From Annona cherimola (taxonomy: Eukaryota > Streptophyta > Magnoliopsida > Magnoliales > Annonaceae), in the NCBI GenBank assembly GCA_030490835.1, contig CM059971.1, forward strand, positions 53,740,012 to 53,804,011: a stretch of DNA of 64,000 nucleotides, read 5' to 3'. The notes under the pieces are model-generated. The model was not told the origin of the DNA, made no database searches, and saw nothing but the letters and a program-made list of their open reading frames with translations. Below are positions 53,675 through 64,000 of the stretch, one piece after another. Made by a program: the position numbers and the translations under genes. Each line of letters begins with the position of its first letter. The first letter of the stretch is position 1.

Positions 53675-56600
53675 TCAATGTGGGTCAATCAGTCCAACCT
53701 TGTCAATAACCTTATTATCAGAGATGTCGTCAATATATGGTTTAAGTCGTTGACCATTCACTGTGAAAATATTTCCATTCTTCGGGTCACGAATTTTCAC
53801 AGCACCATAAGGAAATACTTTATCCACAACGAAAGGTCCATCCCAACGAGATCTTAATTTTCTAGGAAATAAACGTAACTTTGAATTAAATAACCATACT
53901 TTTTGGTTGGGCTCAAAGGTTTTTCTAGATATATGTTTGTCATGAAATATTTTCATTTTGCTTTTATAAATTTGAGAATTTTCATACACTTCTTTGCGTA
54001 ATTCTTCCAACTCCTTTAATTGCAACTTTCGATGTGATCCTACAGTATTTAAATCCAAATTGTATTGCTTGATAGCCCAATAAGCTTTATGTTCTAATTC
54101 TATCGGGAGATGACAAGCTTTTCCATACACTAACCTGAAAGGAGACATTCCAATAGGAGTTTTAAATGTTGTTCTATAGGCCCATAATGCATCATCTAAT
54201 CTACCCGACCAATCTTTACGATTGGGCCAACAGTCTTTTGCAATATATTTTTAATCTCTCTATTAGAAACTTCTACTTGACCACTAGTTTGAGGATGGTA
54301 GGCTGTGGCTATCTTATGGGTGATTCCATATTTCTTTAGTAGGGTTTTAAACTGATAATTGGTAAAGTGTGTTCCTCCATCGCTAATAATGGCCCTAGGA
54401 AAACCAAATCGAGAAAAAATATTTTTTTGAATGAATTTTAAAACTACCTTGTGATCATTAGTCCTAGTTGCAGCAGCCTCAATCCATTTAGATACATAGT
54501 CTACTGCCACTGAGATGTACTCATATCCATAAGATGGTGGAAATGGTCCCATAAAATCTATTCCCCATACATCAAATATTTCAACGACAAGAATAGGGTT
54601 CAAAGGCATCATATTTCTTTTTGTAACATTTCCTATTGCTTGACATTTAATGCAAGATTGGCTAAAATTACAGGCATCTTTAAAAAGAGTCGGCCAATAA
54701 AAACCACATTGCAAAACCTTAGCTGCTGTTTTCTTTCCTGAAAAATGTCCTCCACATTCGAGATTGTGGCAAAAATTCAAAATACTTTGTTGTTCATTTT
54801 CCGGAACACATCTGCAAATAATATTATCAGAACAAATTTTAAAAAGCTCCGGATCTTCCCAAATATAATATTTATCTTGAGCAAAGAATCTATCTCTTTC
54901 TTGCTTTGTCCAATCTTTTGGAATCTGCCCTACTGCTTTATAGTTGACAATGTGTGCAAACCTTGGGGGCAATGTTTGAGTAATGGCTAAAAGATGCTCA
55001 TCTGGAAAAGAGTCATTTATAGATGTGCTCTATGGTGTAACGATTCGAGAAAGATGATCAGCTACTACATTTTCAGAACCTTTTTTATCTCGAATTTCAA
55101 TATCAAATTCCTGTAATAAGAGAATCCATCTAATAAGTCTTGGTTTTGCCTCTTTTTTAGATAATAGATATTTTAAGGCTGAATGATCTGAGTAGATAAT
55201 AACTTTGGCTCCTAATAGATAAGAACGAAATTTTTCAAGGGCAAATACTACTGCAAGTAGTTCTTTTTCTGTGGTAGTATAGTTGATTTGGGCATCAGTA
55301 AGTGTACGACTTGCATAGTAAATTACAACAGGCCTCTTATTTACCCTTTGCCCTAAAATAGCCCCAACAGCAAAATCAGAGGCATCACACATAATTTCAA
55401 ATGGTAGGGACCAATCAGGGGATTGAAGAATTGGAGCTTTATTTAATGCTTCTTTTAATAGCTCAAATGCTTTCAAGTAGGATTCATCTAGGTTGAATGG
55501 GGAATCTTTACATAGTAAACTTGTTAAGGGTCTAGAGATTTTAGAAAAATCTTGAATACATCGGCAATAGAAACCAGCATGACCAAGGAATGATCGAACT
55601 TGTTTTACTAAGGTTGGAGGAGGTAGATTAGTAATTAAATAGATTTTAGCTTTATCCACTTCTATCCCTCGTTCTGAGACAATATGGCCAAGAACTATTC
55701 CCTCATTAACCATAAAATGGCTCTTTTCCCAACTCAGTACTAGATTCTTTTCTATACATCTTTTTAGCACTTTTTCTAAATTTTTCAAACAAACGTCAAA
55801 TGACTCACCAAAAAGTGAAAAATCATCCATAAAAATTTCAAGAAATTCCCTTACCATATCTGAGAAGATTGCCATCATACACCTTTGAAAGGTTGTCGGT
55901 GCGTTGCATAGCCCGAATGGCATTCTCCTAAATGCAAATGTGTCATATGGGCAAGTAAAGGTAGTCTTTTCTTGATCTTCTGGATAAATAGCAACCTGAT
56001 TGTATCCTGAATATCCATCTAGGAAGCAAAAGTATTTTTGACCTGCTAATTTTTCTAGGATTTGATCAATGAATGGGAGTGGAAAATGATCTTTCTTAGT
56101 CATAGCATTTAATTTTCTATAATCAATGCAAACTCTCCATCCTGTGGTCAATCTAGTAGGTATTGCTTCACCTTTTTCATTATTTATTACTGTGAGTCCA
56201 GATTTCTTTGGTACGACTAGGGTTGGGCTTACCCATTTACTATCAGAGATTGGATAAATGATTCCCGCATCAAGCCATTTGACAACTTCCTTTTTCACTA
56301 CCTCTTTCATAATAGGGTTTAGTCTTCTTTGCATTTCTCTACTTGGTTTAGCATTTTCCTCTAAGTATATGTGATGCATGCAAATAGATGGATAATTCCT
56401 TTCAAATCAGCCACTAACCAACCTATAGCACTCTTATGCACTCTAAGAATATCAACAAGTTGTTTTTCTTGAGTTATAGTTAGATTTGAGGCTATCACTA
56501 CTGGTAGTGTTTGATTAGGACCCAAAAATGCATATTTAAGAGAGGTAGGTAGAGATTTAAGCTCAAGTTGTGGTGGTAACTCAATAGATGTAGGTGATGG

Positions 56601-57170
56601 CTGAGATTGCAAAATTGGTAAAGATTCAACACTATTCCAATAGTTAAAAGACTAAGGGCAATTATTTAAAATATTTACCTCATTTATGGAATTATATTCA
56701 AAATCGAGCGGAAAACTTGACAAATCATTGATAGTGTCAACCGTAAGACACCCTTCATCACAGTTTGGGTACTTAGAAGCTTTAAAAATATCAATTTTGA
56801 ATTTTTCACCCCCAAATGAGATGTCCATTATACCAGTTTCACAATTAATATTAGCTTTTGCTGTGGCTAAGAATGGGCGCCCTAAGATGATTGGTGCATT
56901 GTTTAGCTCTGAATTTGAGGTCATGTCAAGAATAAGAAAATCCACTGGGAAATAACAATCCTTAATTTTTATTATAACATCTTCAATAAGTCCTCGTGGG
57001 GTTTTTACTGATCTGTCTGCAAGTTGTAGAATGACTGAAGTAGGTTTTAATTCTCCCATGTTAAATTTTTCATAAACAGAAGTGGGTAAGAGATTTACAC
57101 TAGCCCCAAGGTCTAAAAGTGTTTTATCAAATGTTATTCCGCCTATGTCACAAGAAATAAGTGGGGTACC
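53675..57170 (-). pseudogene. pol: Athila pol (protease, RT, RNase H, integrase), broken
   Basis: In element order: aspartic protease LLDLGASVNLLPTSVY with LQLADRSVK and PVDFLILD (57170-56655); RT with a [14 protein letters not shown] entry, [11 protein letters not shown] and catalytic FMDD (56379 onward); RNase H with [18 protein letters not shown] and [10 protein letters not shown]; integrase HHCC finger (H and H around LECGGHFSG, then CIKC), catalytic core [26 protein letters not shown] (DDE all present), and a C-terminal domain [14 protein letters not shown]. Breaks: stop TAG at 56652-56654, a frameshift near 56388-56400, stop TAG at 55030-55032, and a frameshift near 54225-54232. Apart from these it is well conserved, so inactivation is fairly recent. 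Normal role: gag-pol processing, reverse transcription and integration. Confidence 0.92.
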
Positions 57171-58150
57171 AGGAGGATATTTAAACACAAATTTAAATAT
57201 TAATTCTTGGCTAAATAATTTCGATCACATCATATATCTTCTTAATCTAATTTTTGGCTTCTTTGGTATTCATTTTATCAATTAATTTATTTTATCTAAA
57301 ATTATTCTACTTCATTCCCCATATTTTAAAATATAGTTGTAGTTATATAAGTGTGATTTTCCGAATTAAATAGTTTTATAAATTTGCCCAAATTATATTA
57401 ACAGGCTAATACATATTTCAATGTTAAAATCTTCTAGCTTATTGGTTCATAATTTTACATTTTCAAAAAAATATTGCCAGATGACCCGTATTATAGAAAA
57501 ATTAAAGATTTTATGAAAAATGTAATGTTTACAAAATTTTATATAAAATCTACCTTTAATTAACATTTTACGCTCAAAAAGTGTGAATTTAATATGAAAT
57601 TACCTGAAAATTTCTAGACTTATCACACCCCCCAACTTAAATATTGCTAGTCCCTTAGCAATGTAAATAGTTTAATATAAAAATATTTTTTTTATTTCTA
57701 TTATTATTTTTTTTCTTTAATCATAATGTACTACTAATTTTATAAAGATCTAAGTGTACTACTAATAATGATAGTAGGCATTTAGAAGTAAATTTCTTTA
57801 GTGAACATGAGTAAAAATATCTCATGATGCATAAAAGAGTATATAGCATGTTTATTCGTGTACAAAAGAACAAATGGGCATTTGATAAATAAGTTATTTT
57901 CAGCTCATCCAATCTAAGCAACATTCATATCAAAATTATGATAGTGACAGTTAATGTATATATATATTTTTTAAAAAATTTATCTTCATTTTTTTTCTTT
58001 TTTTTCTTCTTTTTCTTTTTTTCTCCCCTCACCATATTTCAGGGTATCTGGGGATCTACAAAAATTTTATTATTATTATTTTTTTCTCCCCTTACCATAT
58101 CTCAGGATATCTGGGGTTTTCCTCTTCTTCTCTTTTTTTTTCTCCCCTCA
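57171..58150 (-). mobile_element. Fragment H of a further Athila copy (U3 start plus 3' UTR)
   Basis: 57171-57625 is about 97% identical to the first 450 bp of G's U3 (12 mismatches by eye), and 57626-58150 matches G's terminal PPT and 3' UTR down to the third CCATATTTCAGG motif, where it stops at CCCTCA. It lies upstream of G's pol in the same direction, so H's LTR is cut and fused to G's protease. The junction shows GGTAC in both partners (52048 region and 57163 region). Confidence 0.8.
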
Positions 58151-58379
58151 AAGAGAAGAGAGTAAGAGAGAATTCAAATCTCCTTATCGTACAGAAATAG
58201 TAGAGAGAATCTCTTTAACATATCATTATTAGAGAGAAAGGGGGTAGATTGACTTTTGAGTTGTGCTTATTATTTGGCTGAGCTTGAAGGAGCATAAGGA
58301 AAGTAGGGAATAAGATTTTCAGAGAAGGGTGAGGAAAGCAGAGAATGAGTAATTTTAATATAAGAATCTTAATACCATG

Positions 58380-58660
58380 TGGCTAACCCATTAACTTACT
58401 TTTTATAAAAAAATTCTTTTATAAAAGTATTACCCTAGTAACCCATATATTAAGTTTTATCATTTTCAAAGATATATTTTTTTAATTTCAAATATAGGGG
58501 TATTTTTGTATTTTTAAGAGGTTCAAAATTATTAAAATACTCTTATATTTGAAATTCAAAAATATATGTGTATACTTAACTTGATTTATGAATTAAATGT
58601 ACCTAGAATAACAATTTTATAAAAACAAAAAAATTTTATACACAAGTAAAGAGGCACAAA
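58380..58660. repeat. Inverted-repeat element (MITE-like)
   Basis: AATTTCAAATATAGGGGTATTTTT in the left arm faces AAAATACTCTTATATTTGAAATT in the right arm around 58500-58550, and flanking AT-rich sequence is also self-complementary. The outer ends are not sharp. Confidence 0.55.
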
Positions 58661-58807
58661 CTTATAGAAGCATGGCTCTTAATATAATCCAAAAATTTAC
58701 CTTAATGTAACCCAACAATTTTTCTAATTAGTAACCATATTTTTCTATGTTACCCTTAAATTTTAATTATTTTACACATTTTTTATATCTATTATATCTA
58801 TAGTCCA

Positions 58808-59188
58808 AATCTTCTCAGACCGATCTGAAATTTGGTGATTTCAAACCAATCCAAATATATATTTTTTATTTTTTTATAAATATGTTAATCTAGTTATATT
58901 TAATATATAAACTAAGTTTTACCCTTTTTAGATATGTATACATATTTATTTTGGATTTTTAAATATAGGGGAATTTAAGTCACTTTAAATTATTAAAAAT
59001 GACTAAAATATCCCTGTTTCTAAAATCCAAAACAAAAATGTATACATATCCAAAAATAATAAATTTTGATTTATATATTAATTATAACTAGATTAAAAAA
59101 TCTATAAAAAAATTTCAAAAAAATGAAAAAATATGTTTGGACGGTCTGAAATCATCAAATTTTAGACTTATCTAAAATGATCACAGGC
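58808..59188. repeat. MITE-like element with 50-bp terminal inverted repeats
   Basis: The left arm CTCAGACCGATCTGAAATTTGGTGATTTCA pairs with the right arm TGAAATCATCAAATTTTAGACTTATCT, and pairing continues inward through AAATATAT-rich DNA to a centre near 58990. No coding capacity. Confidence 0.7.
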
Positions 59189-59209
59189 TTCTATCTATTT
59201 CATTTTTAT

Positions 59210-59505
59210 TCGAATGTGTTAGGATAAACATAAAACTTCTCAAATTAAAACTTTTTAATCTACGACTTTTCACTCTCCACAACTACCGTATTTTTAATTA
59301 TTTTTTTGCGTATTCCTGTGCAGTTAATCTCCTTTTCAATCATTTCTACACAACTTCATATACAACTAATCTATCTATTTTAACTTTATACTCTTTACTT
59401 CTGATCATTACTCATATCATATCATATTATTTTATATTATTTTGAAAACTTCTACGTCAAAAACTTTTCATCCAAAAGTTTTTTTACTTCCCAAATACAT
59501 CATTT
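59210..59505 (-). repeat. Short MITE-like repeat, copy 1
   Basis: Shares with the unit at 61003-61292, in the same direction, blocks such as ACTTTTCATCCAAAAGTTTT, ATTACTCATATC and TTTCTACACAACT. The unit at 59903-60183 is the reverse complement. Ends resemble AACACACC. No ORF. Confidence 0.6.
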
Positions 59506-59902
59506 ATTCACTCATAATCACTTCCACTTATGTCAAATCACACTCACTTTTTCAAAAAAATTCTACACTTTTCTATACTTGTTAATCGCTTGTGAAATGG
59601 AAATTTAAATATTTTAGCACACAAGTGGAACTTGCAGAGGCTAAATATATAAGTATAGCTTTAATATTGGTATTCAAGATTAAGGCCAACTGATTCTAAA
59701 TGGAAGAGTAAATCAAAATATATATGTTAATCAATTGAAAAACTATAGACTGATGAGATATTATATAGAAGAATTAAATCTAATTATTAACACAACTTAC
59801 ACCTTTATTTATAGATATACTCACTTATTTGTAAAGATGGTACTGATGAGCACAAATTTTACTCTTAATTCTAAATATGATATAGCTAATAAGACTAACA
59901 TT

Positions 59903-60183
59903 AGGAGTGTGTTCAATATTTCATAAAAAATTTTAATGAAAATTTTTTTATATAAAAGTTTTGGAAATGAAATAAATGATGTGATATGATAGAGATAATA
60001 ATAAAGAGTCAACAAAATAAAGTTAAGATAGGTAGGGTAGTTATATAGGTATCTATGAAGACATGATTGAAAGTAGAGTAGTTTTAAATAAAGATGTGAA
60101 TAAATGATTAAAAAATTAGGTAGTTATTGAGAGTAAAAAGTTTTAAATTTACATACTTCATAGAATGCCAAACACACCATAGA
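59903..60183 (+). repeat. Short MITE-like repeat, copy 2 (inverted)
   Basis: Starts GGAGTGTGTTCAATA and ends TGCCAAACACACC, an imperfect terminal inverted repeat of the GGTGTGTTTGGCA type. The interior is the reverse complement of the copies at 59210 and 61003. Confidence 0.68.
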
Positions 60184-60668
60184 AGAGATGTAAAGTTACA
60201 AAATTATTGTAGCTAAACGTAAATACAATTTACTTTTTAAAACTTTTTTATTCATTCATAAAGCAAAATCAACAAATGAAAACTACAAAACAAAAGTGTA
60301 TTACTTATCTTAATGATTGAGGCTATTAATTAAATCCAAGATAAACTTATTTTTAAAAAATCTGAGACAAACTTGTCTCGATGTACAGCAACTTACAATC
60401 TATATATTATAAGGAGAAAAATATTTTCCTGTAGATTTGGTACTGGAATATCACAAACACACACCGGTTGTCATGCCATTGAATTATGCCTGGTTCATTA
60501 TTTTAATTAGTTTGTATAACTTTTTTTTATTGAGTAGCTTGCTCAATGTATATCCATTGTAAGTTGTTGTGCTTAAAGTTGAGTCGCCAGTAGAGTTTAC
60601 GATATCAAGGAAAATGTTGAAAGGGGTATTTTCAATTATTGTAACTGAGACGGAGTGATATTTCAATG
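60184..60668. other. AT-rich DNA, no feature recognised
   Basis: Spacer between two MITE-like repeats. A 60-codon minus-strand ORF (60666-60484) is open but resembles nothing I know. Confidence 0.5.
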
Positions 60669-60976
60669 CATCCTAATGCATTGGGGTGCAAGAGTTCATT
60701 TTTTAAAAATATTTTTATAAAATTATTAATCTAGGTGAATTTAATCTATAAACTAAAATTTAACATTTTTGAATATGTATATATTTTTATTTTTTAAAAT
60801 AGGGGAAGTTTTAGTCATTTTTAAATGACTAAAATATTCATTTTTTAAAAATCACAAAATTTATATACATCTTCAAAAATGGTAAAACTTAATACATAAG
60901 TTAAATACACCTAGATTAAAAATTTTATAAAAATATTTTTAAAAAATGAGGTTTTGCACCCTGATGCATCAGGATG
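60669..60976. repeat. Fold-back MITE-like element of about 308 bp
   Basis: Almost entirely self-complementary. The left end CATCCTAATGCATTGGGGTG pairs with the right end CACCCTGATGCATCAGGATG, and the arms continue through ATTTTTTAAAAATATTTTTATAAAAT to a centre near TTTTAAATGACTAAAA (about 60825). It could form one long hairpin RNA. No ORF. Confidence 0.75.
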
Positions 60977-61002
60977 AAGGACAATTTTTTATATTTTTTG
61001 CT

Positions 61003-61292
61003 ACAGGTATGTTTTTTTAAAAAAAACTTTTCAACTAAAACTCTTCAATCTAAAATTTTTTATTTTCCAGAACTATCTTATTTTTATTATTTATTTACGT
61101 CTTCCTATATAAACTACTGTACCTTTAATCGTTTCTACACAACTACTCATATAACTGGCATATCTATTTTAATTCTATTCTTTTCATTTTTCATTATTAC
61201 TCATATCCTATCTTATCATTTTCTCTCGTTTCAAAAACTTTTATACTAAAACTTTTCATCCAAAAGTTTTATCACTTCCCTAACACACCCTA
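61003..61292 (-). repeat. Short MITE-like repeat, copy 3
   Basis: Same family as 59210-59505; ends CTAACACACCCTA. See that copy for shared blocks. Confidence 0.62.
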
Positions 61293-62483
61293 TATAAAAT
61301 AATAGGGTTTAAAAAATAACAAAGATGCAAGATAAAAAAATAACAAAGACAAACTATATGGTTCCTAGATACGCAAAGCTTCAGATTAAGAAAAGAAATG
61401 TATATTCGAAGCATCTAAAATGCAAAAGAAAATCCACCATTTGCTTAATTAAGCACGAATGTTTTTACCTAAACGCTGCCAATAAAAATTTTAGCACGCG
61501 GACTCAGACCTAGAAATTGATGGCCATTCAATCAAAAGTCCCCACCATCCAAGAAATTTTGGCATCTTAATCAACTACTATATATTCAACATCACATTAT
61601 TTGTGTGCATTGGAGAGTCATAAAAGATGGAAAATCGAAACGACTTTTTTTAAAATGAGATAATCTACTACTGTGGCCAAAGTAAAAATGCGACTAAAGA
61701 AGTTTTAGAAAAAAATAAAATAAATGAAAAATAACACCAAGAGGAGAACAATGCAAGCCATGCATGAGTTGGCACTAAGTCATTTGAATGGACCAGAACC
61801 CATCTAACAGCAATGGAAGTAGCCTACAAGAGGGCAACTTCCAGCCGCTCATAAAAGAAGGTTGATCATCCATGATCCACAGGTTTTGTTATGATGGTAT
61901 ATAACGTAGACCATCTATAATTCTAATGTTTAAAAAAAGTATAATTATAATAATACTAATACTAATAATAAAAGAACTTGATTAATAAAATAAACATGCA
62001 CGCATATGGAATGCTAATTGTATTATCAATGGTTTTATGATCTTTTGAGTATATGTATTATGTCATTTTATTATCATGAGTTCTTTTCGGCATTGAGAAT
62101 TTCAGTTGATTTTTACTGCTGTCCTACTATCTGAGTTTATCCAGACTCACCTTATTATCATCAATAACTATGCTAGGTAATGAAGTAGACCTTGTTGGAT
62201 ACATTATGCGTATCAGTGATGGCGGGGATGCTTAGCAAGAACATAATGATTAGACTATACTATTTACTGATTCTTAGTTTATATTTTGAGAATAAGGGTT
62301 TTAATTAATAGACTTATTTGTAAATTCAGATGGGTGGTTTAACTTGATATAACTAAAAATAATATTTCCATTGCTATGTTATTCTTATGTTAGATGTTAC
62401 AATTAGCCTGTACAGGTGAATGAACATTCTCTTGTACATCCGATCCTGGATTGAGCTAACGACCCATCATGTTGATCCTGAGT
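61293..62483. other. AT-rich intergenic DNA, no gene recognised
   Basis: About 1.2 kb with short ORFs only. I see no conserved domain, terminal repeat or RNA gene. Confidence 0.5.
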
Positions 62484-63598
62484 TGTTGGTATAACCCAAG
62501 AGGAGAAGGGTGAATTGAGTTATTTAAATTTTTATCTGCAATTTAAATTTAACCCCTGATGGGATCGATCTCTTTGAATGAAACATAAAAAGCTAGTAAG
62601 AGAGTAAGAAATAGAATAAATGCACCAACACAAAGAACACCTAGAATTATAGTGGTTTAAGCAACTTCTTTACTCAACTCTTCCAAGCACACACTCTCTT
62701 GTATCTTGGGTTTCACTATCTTAGCAGAAATACAACTACAATCTCACCTCTTTTCTAGATTTTAGTTCTAGGGGCCTTTTGCAACACACTTATAAGTAGA
62801 CAGTGAGTACCACTCCAACTTATCACTTTGTATTTCACCTTGGCCTTAGTCTCCAACGCCGAGCTGAAAAATGAATGAAAAAAGTAAGTATACATTTTAC
62901 TAATATGTGTAAAGAAGTTTAAGTGTAACAGCAAACTCTTGAGAATTTGAGGAAGATGACAAGTTAAAGCACTTACAATGAACTTGAGAATCTTTGAAAA
63001 ATCACTAACTGCACCCTTTAATAGTTGAATGTAGGAAGGTTATAGTTTAATGAATTTTCTTGCTAACCCGCATAACTCCACTTGATGTGCTTTAAATAGA
63101 TTTGAGGGAAACTTGAACGTTAGAGATAGACGACGCGCATTAAATGTGCTAACGTTCAAAAAATTCATGACTGTTGGAACTAAGTCACATCTGAAGTCGA
63201 CTGGTCTACGACTTCATCCAAGTCTTATGTTGGAATTAACTTGGCTTGCAACTTTGGTCTCTCAAATGCTTCTAAAGTATTGTCTTCTGCTTTTACTCTC
63301 TAAGTTCCACTCAAAGTCAACTTAGTCTTAGAACTTTACTCAAATAGCATGTGAAGTTGACTTAGTCTTTGACTTCACTATATATTAGGATTCTAAAATT
63401 TCAAATCTTCCTTCATTTAAGTTTTGTTTTTAGGTCGACTTCATGTGAAACTTAACCCAAGTCGCATGGAAAGTCGACTTGGGTTTGCAACTTCAATTCT
63501 GGTACTTAGCAAAATTTTTGTTTCTTCATTCGAATCTTTAAGTCTTAAGATTTGGGTCGACTTTGAATTTGATTTCACCCAAGTCGCATTATGAAGTC
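62484..63598 (-). repeat. Old SIRE-family LTR, cut by a younger LTR
   Basis: Starts TGTTGGTATAACCCAAGAGG (minus-strand LTR end) and follows the SIRE LTR with many changes. Remaining palindromes GTCGAC are at 63196, 63434, 63473 and 63556; other positions now read GTCAAC, TCTACGACTT or AATTAACTT. No PBS on its left, so it is a 3' or solo LTR. At 63598 it is interrupted by another SIRE LTR. Confidence 0.75.
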
Positions 63599-64000
63599 TG
63601 TTGGTCCCGAGTTAATGGCAAAACCTAAGAGGGGAGGGGTGAATTGGGTTCTTAAAAAATTCTTTGGTAAATTAAAACTTAACCCCTTATAATTTCAATC
63701 CCCTTGATGAAACGTGATATGAGATAGAATGAGAGGGTGCAGATGGAATATAAAATGCAAGCAATCAAACCAAATAAGAGACAACAATATATAGTGGTTC
63801 GGGCAACCTTCCCTACTCCACTCTTCCAAGCACACACCCGTTGTGTCTTGGGTTCCACTATTGTATTTTCAATACAATCTAGAGCACCCGCTCTCTTCTA
63901 GATTCTAGCTCTAGGGGGCATATACAGTAATCACTTGTTGGTGAGACCAACTCCAACCAACCAACTCCAATCTATTGGTGAGACAAACTCAAACCAACCA
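63599..64000 (-). repeat. Younger SIRE-family LTR, runs off the window
   Basis: Starts TGTTGGTCCCGAGTTAATGGC, close to the LTRs of the complete element at 1840 and 10780. Only the R/U5 side (minus strand) is visible. AAGTC at 63594-63598 may be its TSD. Insertion in the U3 of an older relative shows SIRE elements landing in SIRE LTRs. Confidence 0.78.

Larger units (their letters stand above)
49155..57170 (-). mobile_element. Athila-type gypsy element G, 5' part missing
   Basis: Minus strand. In element order: protease, RT, RNase H, integrase (57170-53675), 3' UTR, PPT and 3' LTR (52510-49155). gag, PBS and 5' LTR are absent. At about 57170 the protease reading joins a piece of another Athila LTR. 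The gypsy order (RT before integrase) and motifs are clear. All of pol is broken by two nonsense codons and two frameshifts. The left end abuts SIRE remnant E. Confidence 0.85.

Noticed and set aside
60484..60666. 60-codon ORF between MITEs
   Set aside because: No similarity recognised, no supporting signal; length fits chance in AT-rich DNA.

Overview
The window is plant nuclear DNA made almost entirely of transposable elements. Evidence for a plant (an angiosperm, most likely a dicot or another species with much intergenic repeat): Ty1/copia elements of the SIRE/Maximus type with a third, envelope-like ORF; Ty3/gypsy elements of the Athila type and of a long-LTR Tekay/Del type; primer sites matching plant initiator-Met tRNA; a plant hAT element and MITEs; and a captured fragment that looks like a plant auxin-receptor F-box gene. 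I found no intact host gene, rRNA, tRNA or CRISPR array. The species cannot be told from this sequence.

Left half (1-35570): a Russian-doll nest. The youngest layer is a complete SIRE-type copia element (1840-12382, minus strand, identical-length 1603-bp LTRs with about 7 mismatches, 5-bp TSD TAGAG). It sits in a long gypsy LTR (called X, 1-17250, also hit by a hAT element at 13574-15015). X sits in the 3' LTR of element A (17251-27056; PPT, decayed interior, PBS and a 5.9-kb 5' LTR are visible). A sits in a plus-strand LTR C (27057-29720), which sits in minus LTR B (29721-33945), which sits in LTR P (33946-34399). P abuts, end to end, the head of yet another LTR, Q (34399-35570).

Right half (35571-58150): an Athila element F (plus strand) that keeps a gag fragment and 3' UTR but no pol. 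It is interrupted by a gypsy solo LTR D (38765-43680, TSD CAGGT) that itself holds a SIRE-family solo LTR (40408-42123, TSD AAAAA). F's 3' LTR (43778-45355) joins a broken SIRE element E (45356-49154), which joins a second, minus-strand Athila element G (49155-57170; full 3' LTR, 3' UTR, broken pol) fused to a piece of a third Athila copy H (57171-58150). The U3 of G's LTR carries the start of an AFB4/AFB5-like F-box gene.

Right end (58151-64000): AT-rich DNA with at least six MITE-like or inverted-repeat elements, then an old SIRE LTR (62484-63598) split by a fresher SIRE LTR (63599 to the window end).

The most unusual signal is a set of palindromic GTCGAC sites in the SIRE family. They form a ladder of about 40 bp in the LTR U3 upstream of the TATA box. 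They also form a separate array with a strict spacing of about 21 bp (two helical turns) between pol and the envelope-like ORF. The array persists in the diverged copy E. It looks like a U3-type control module reused in front of the third ORF.
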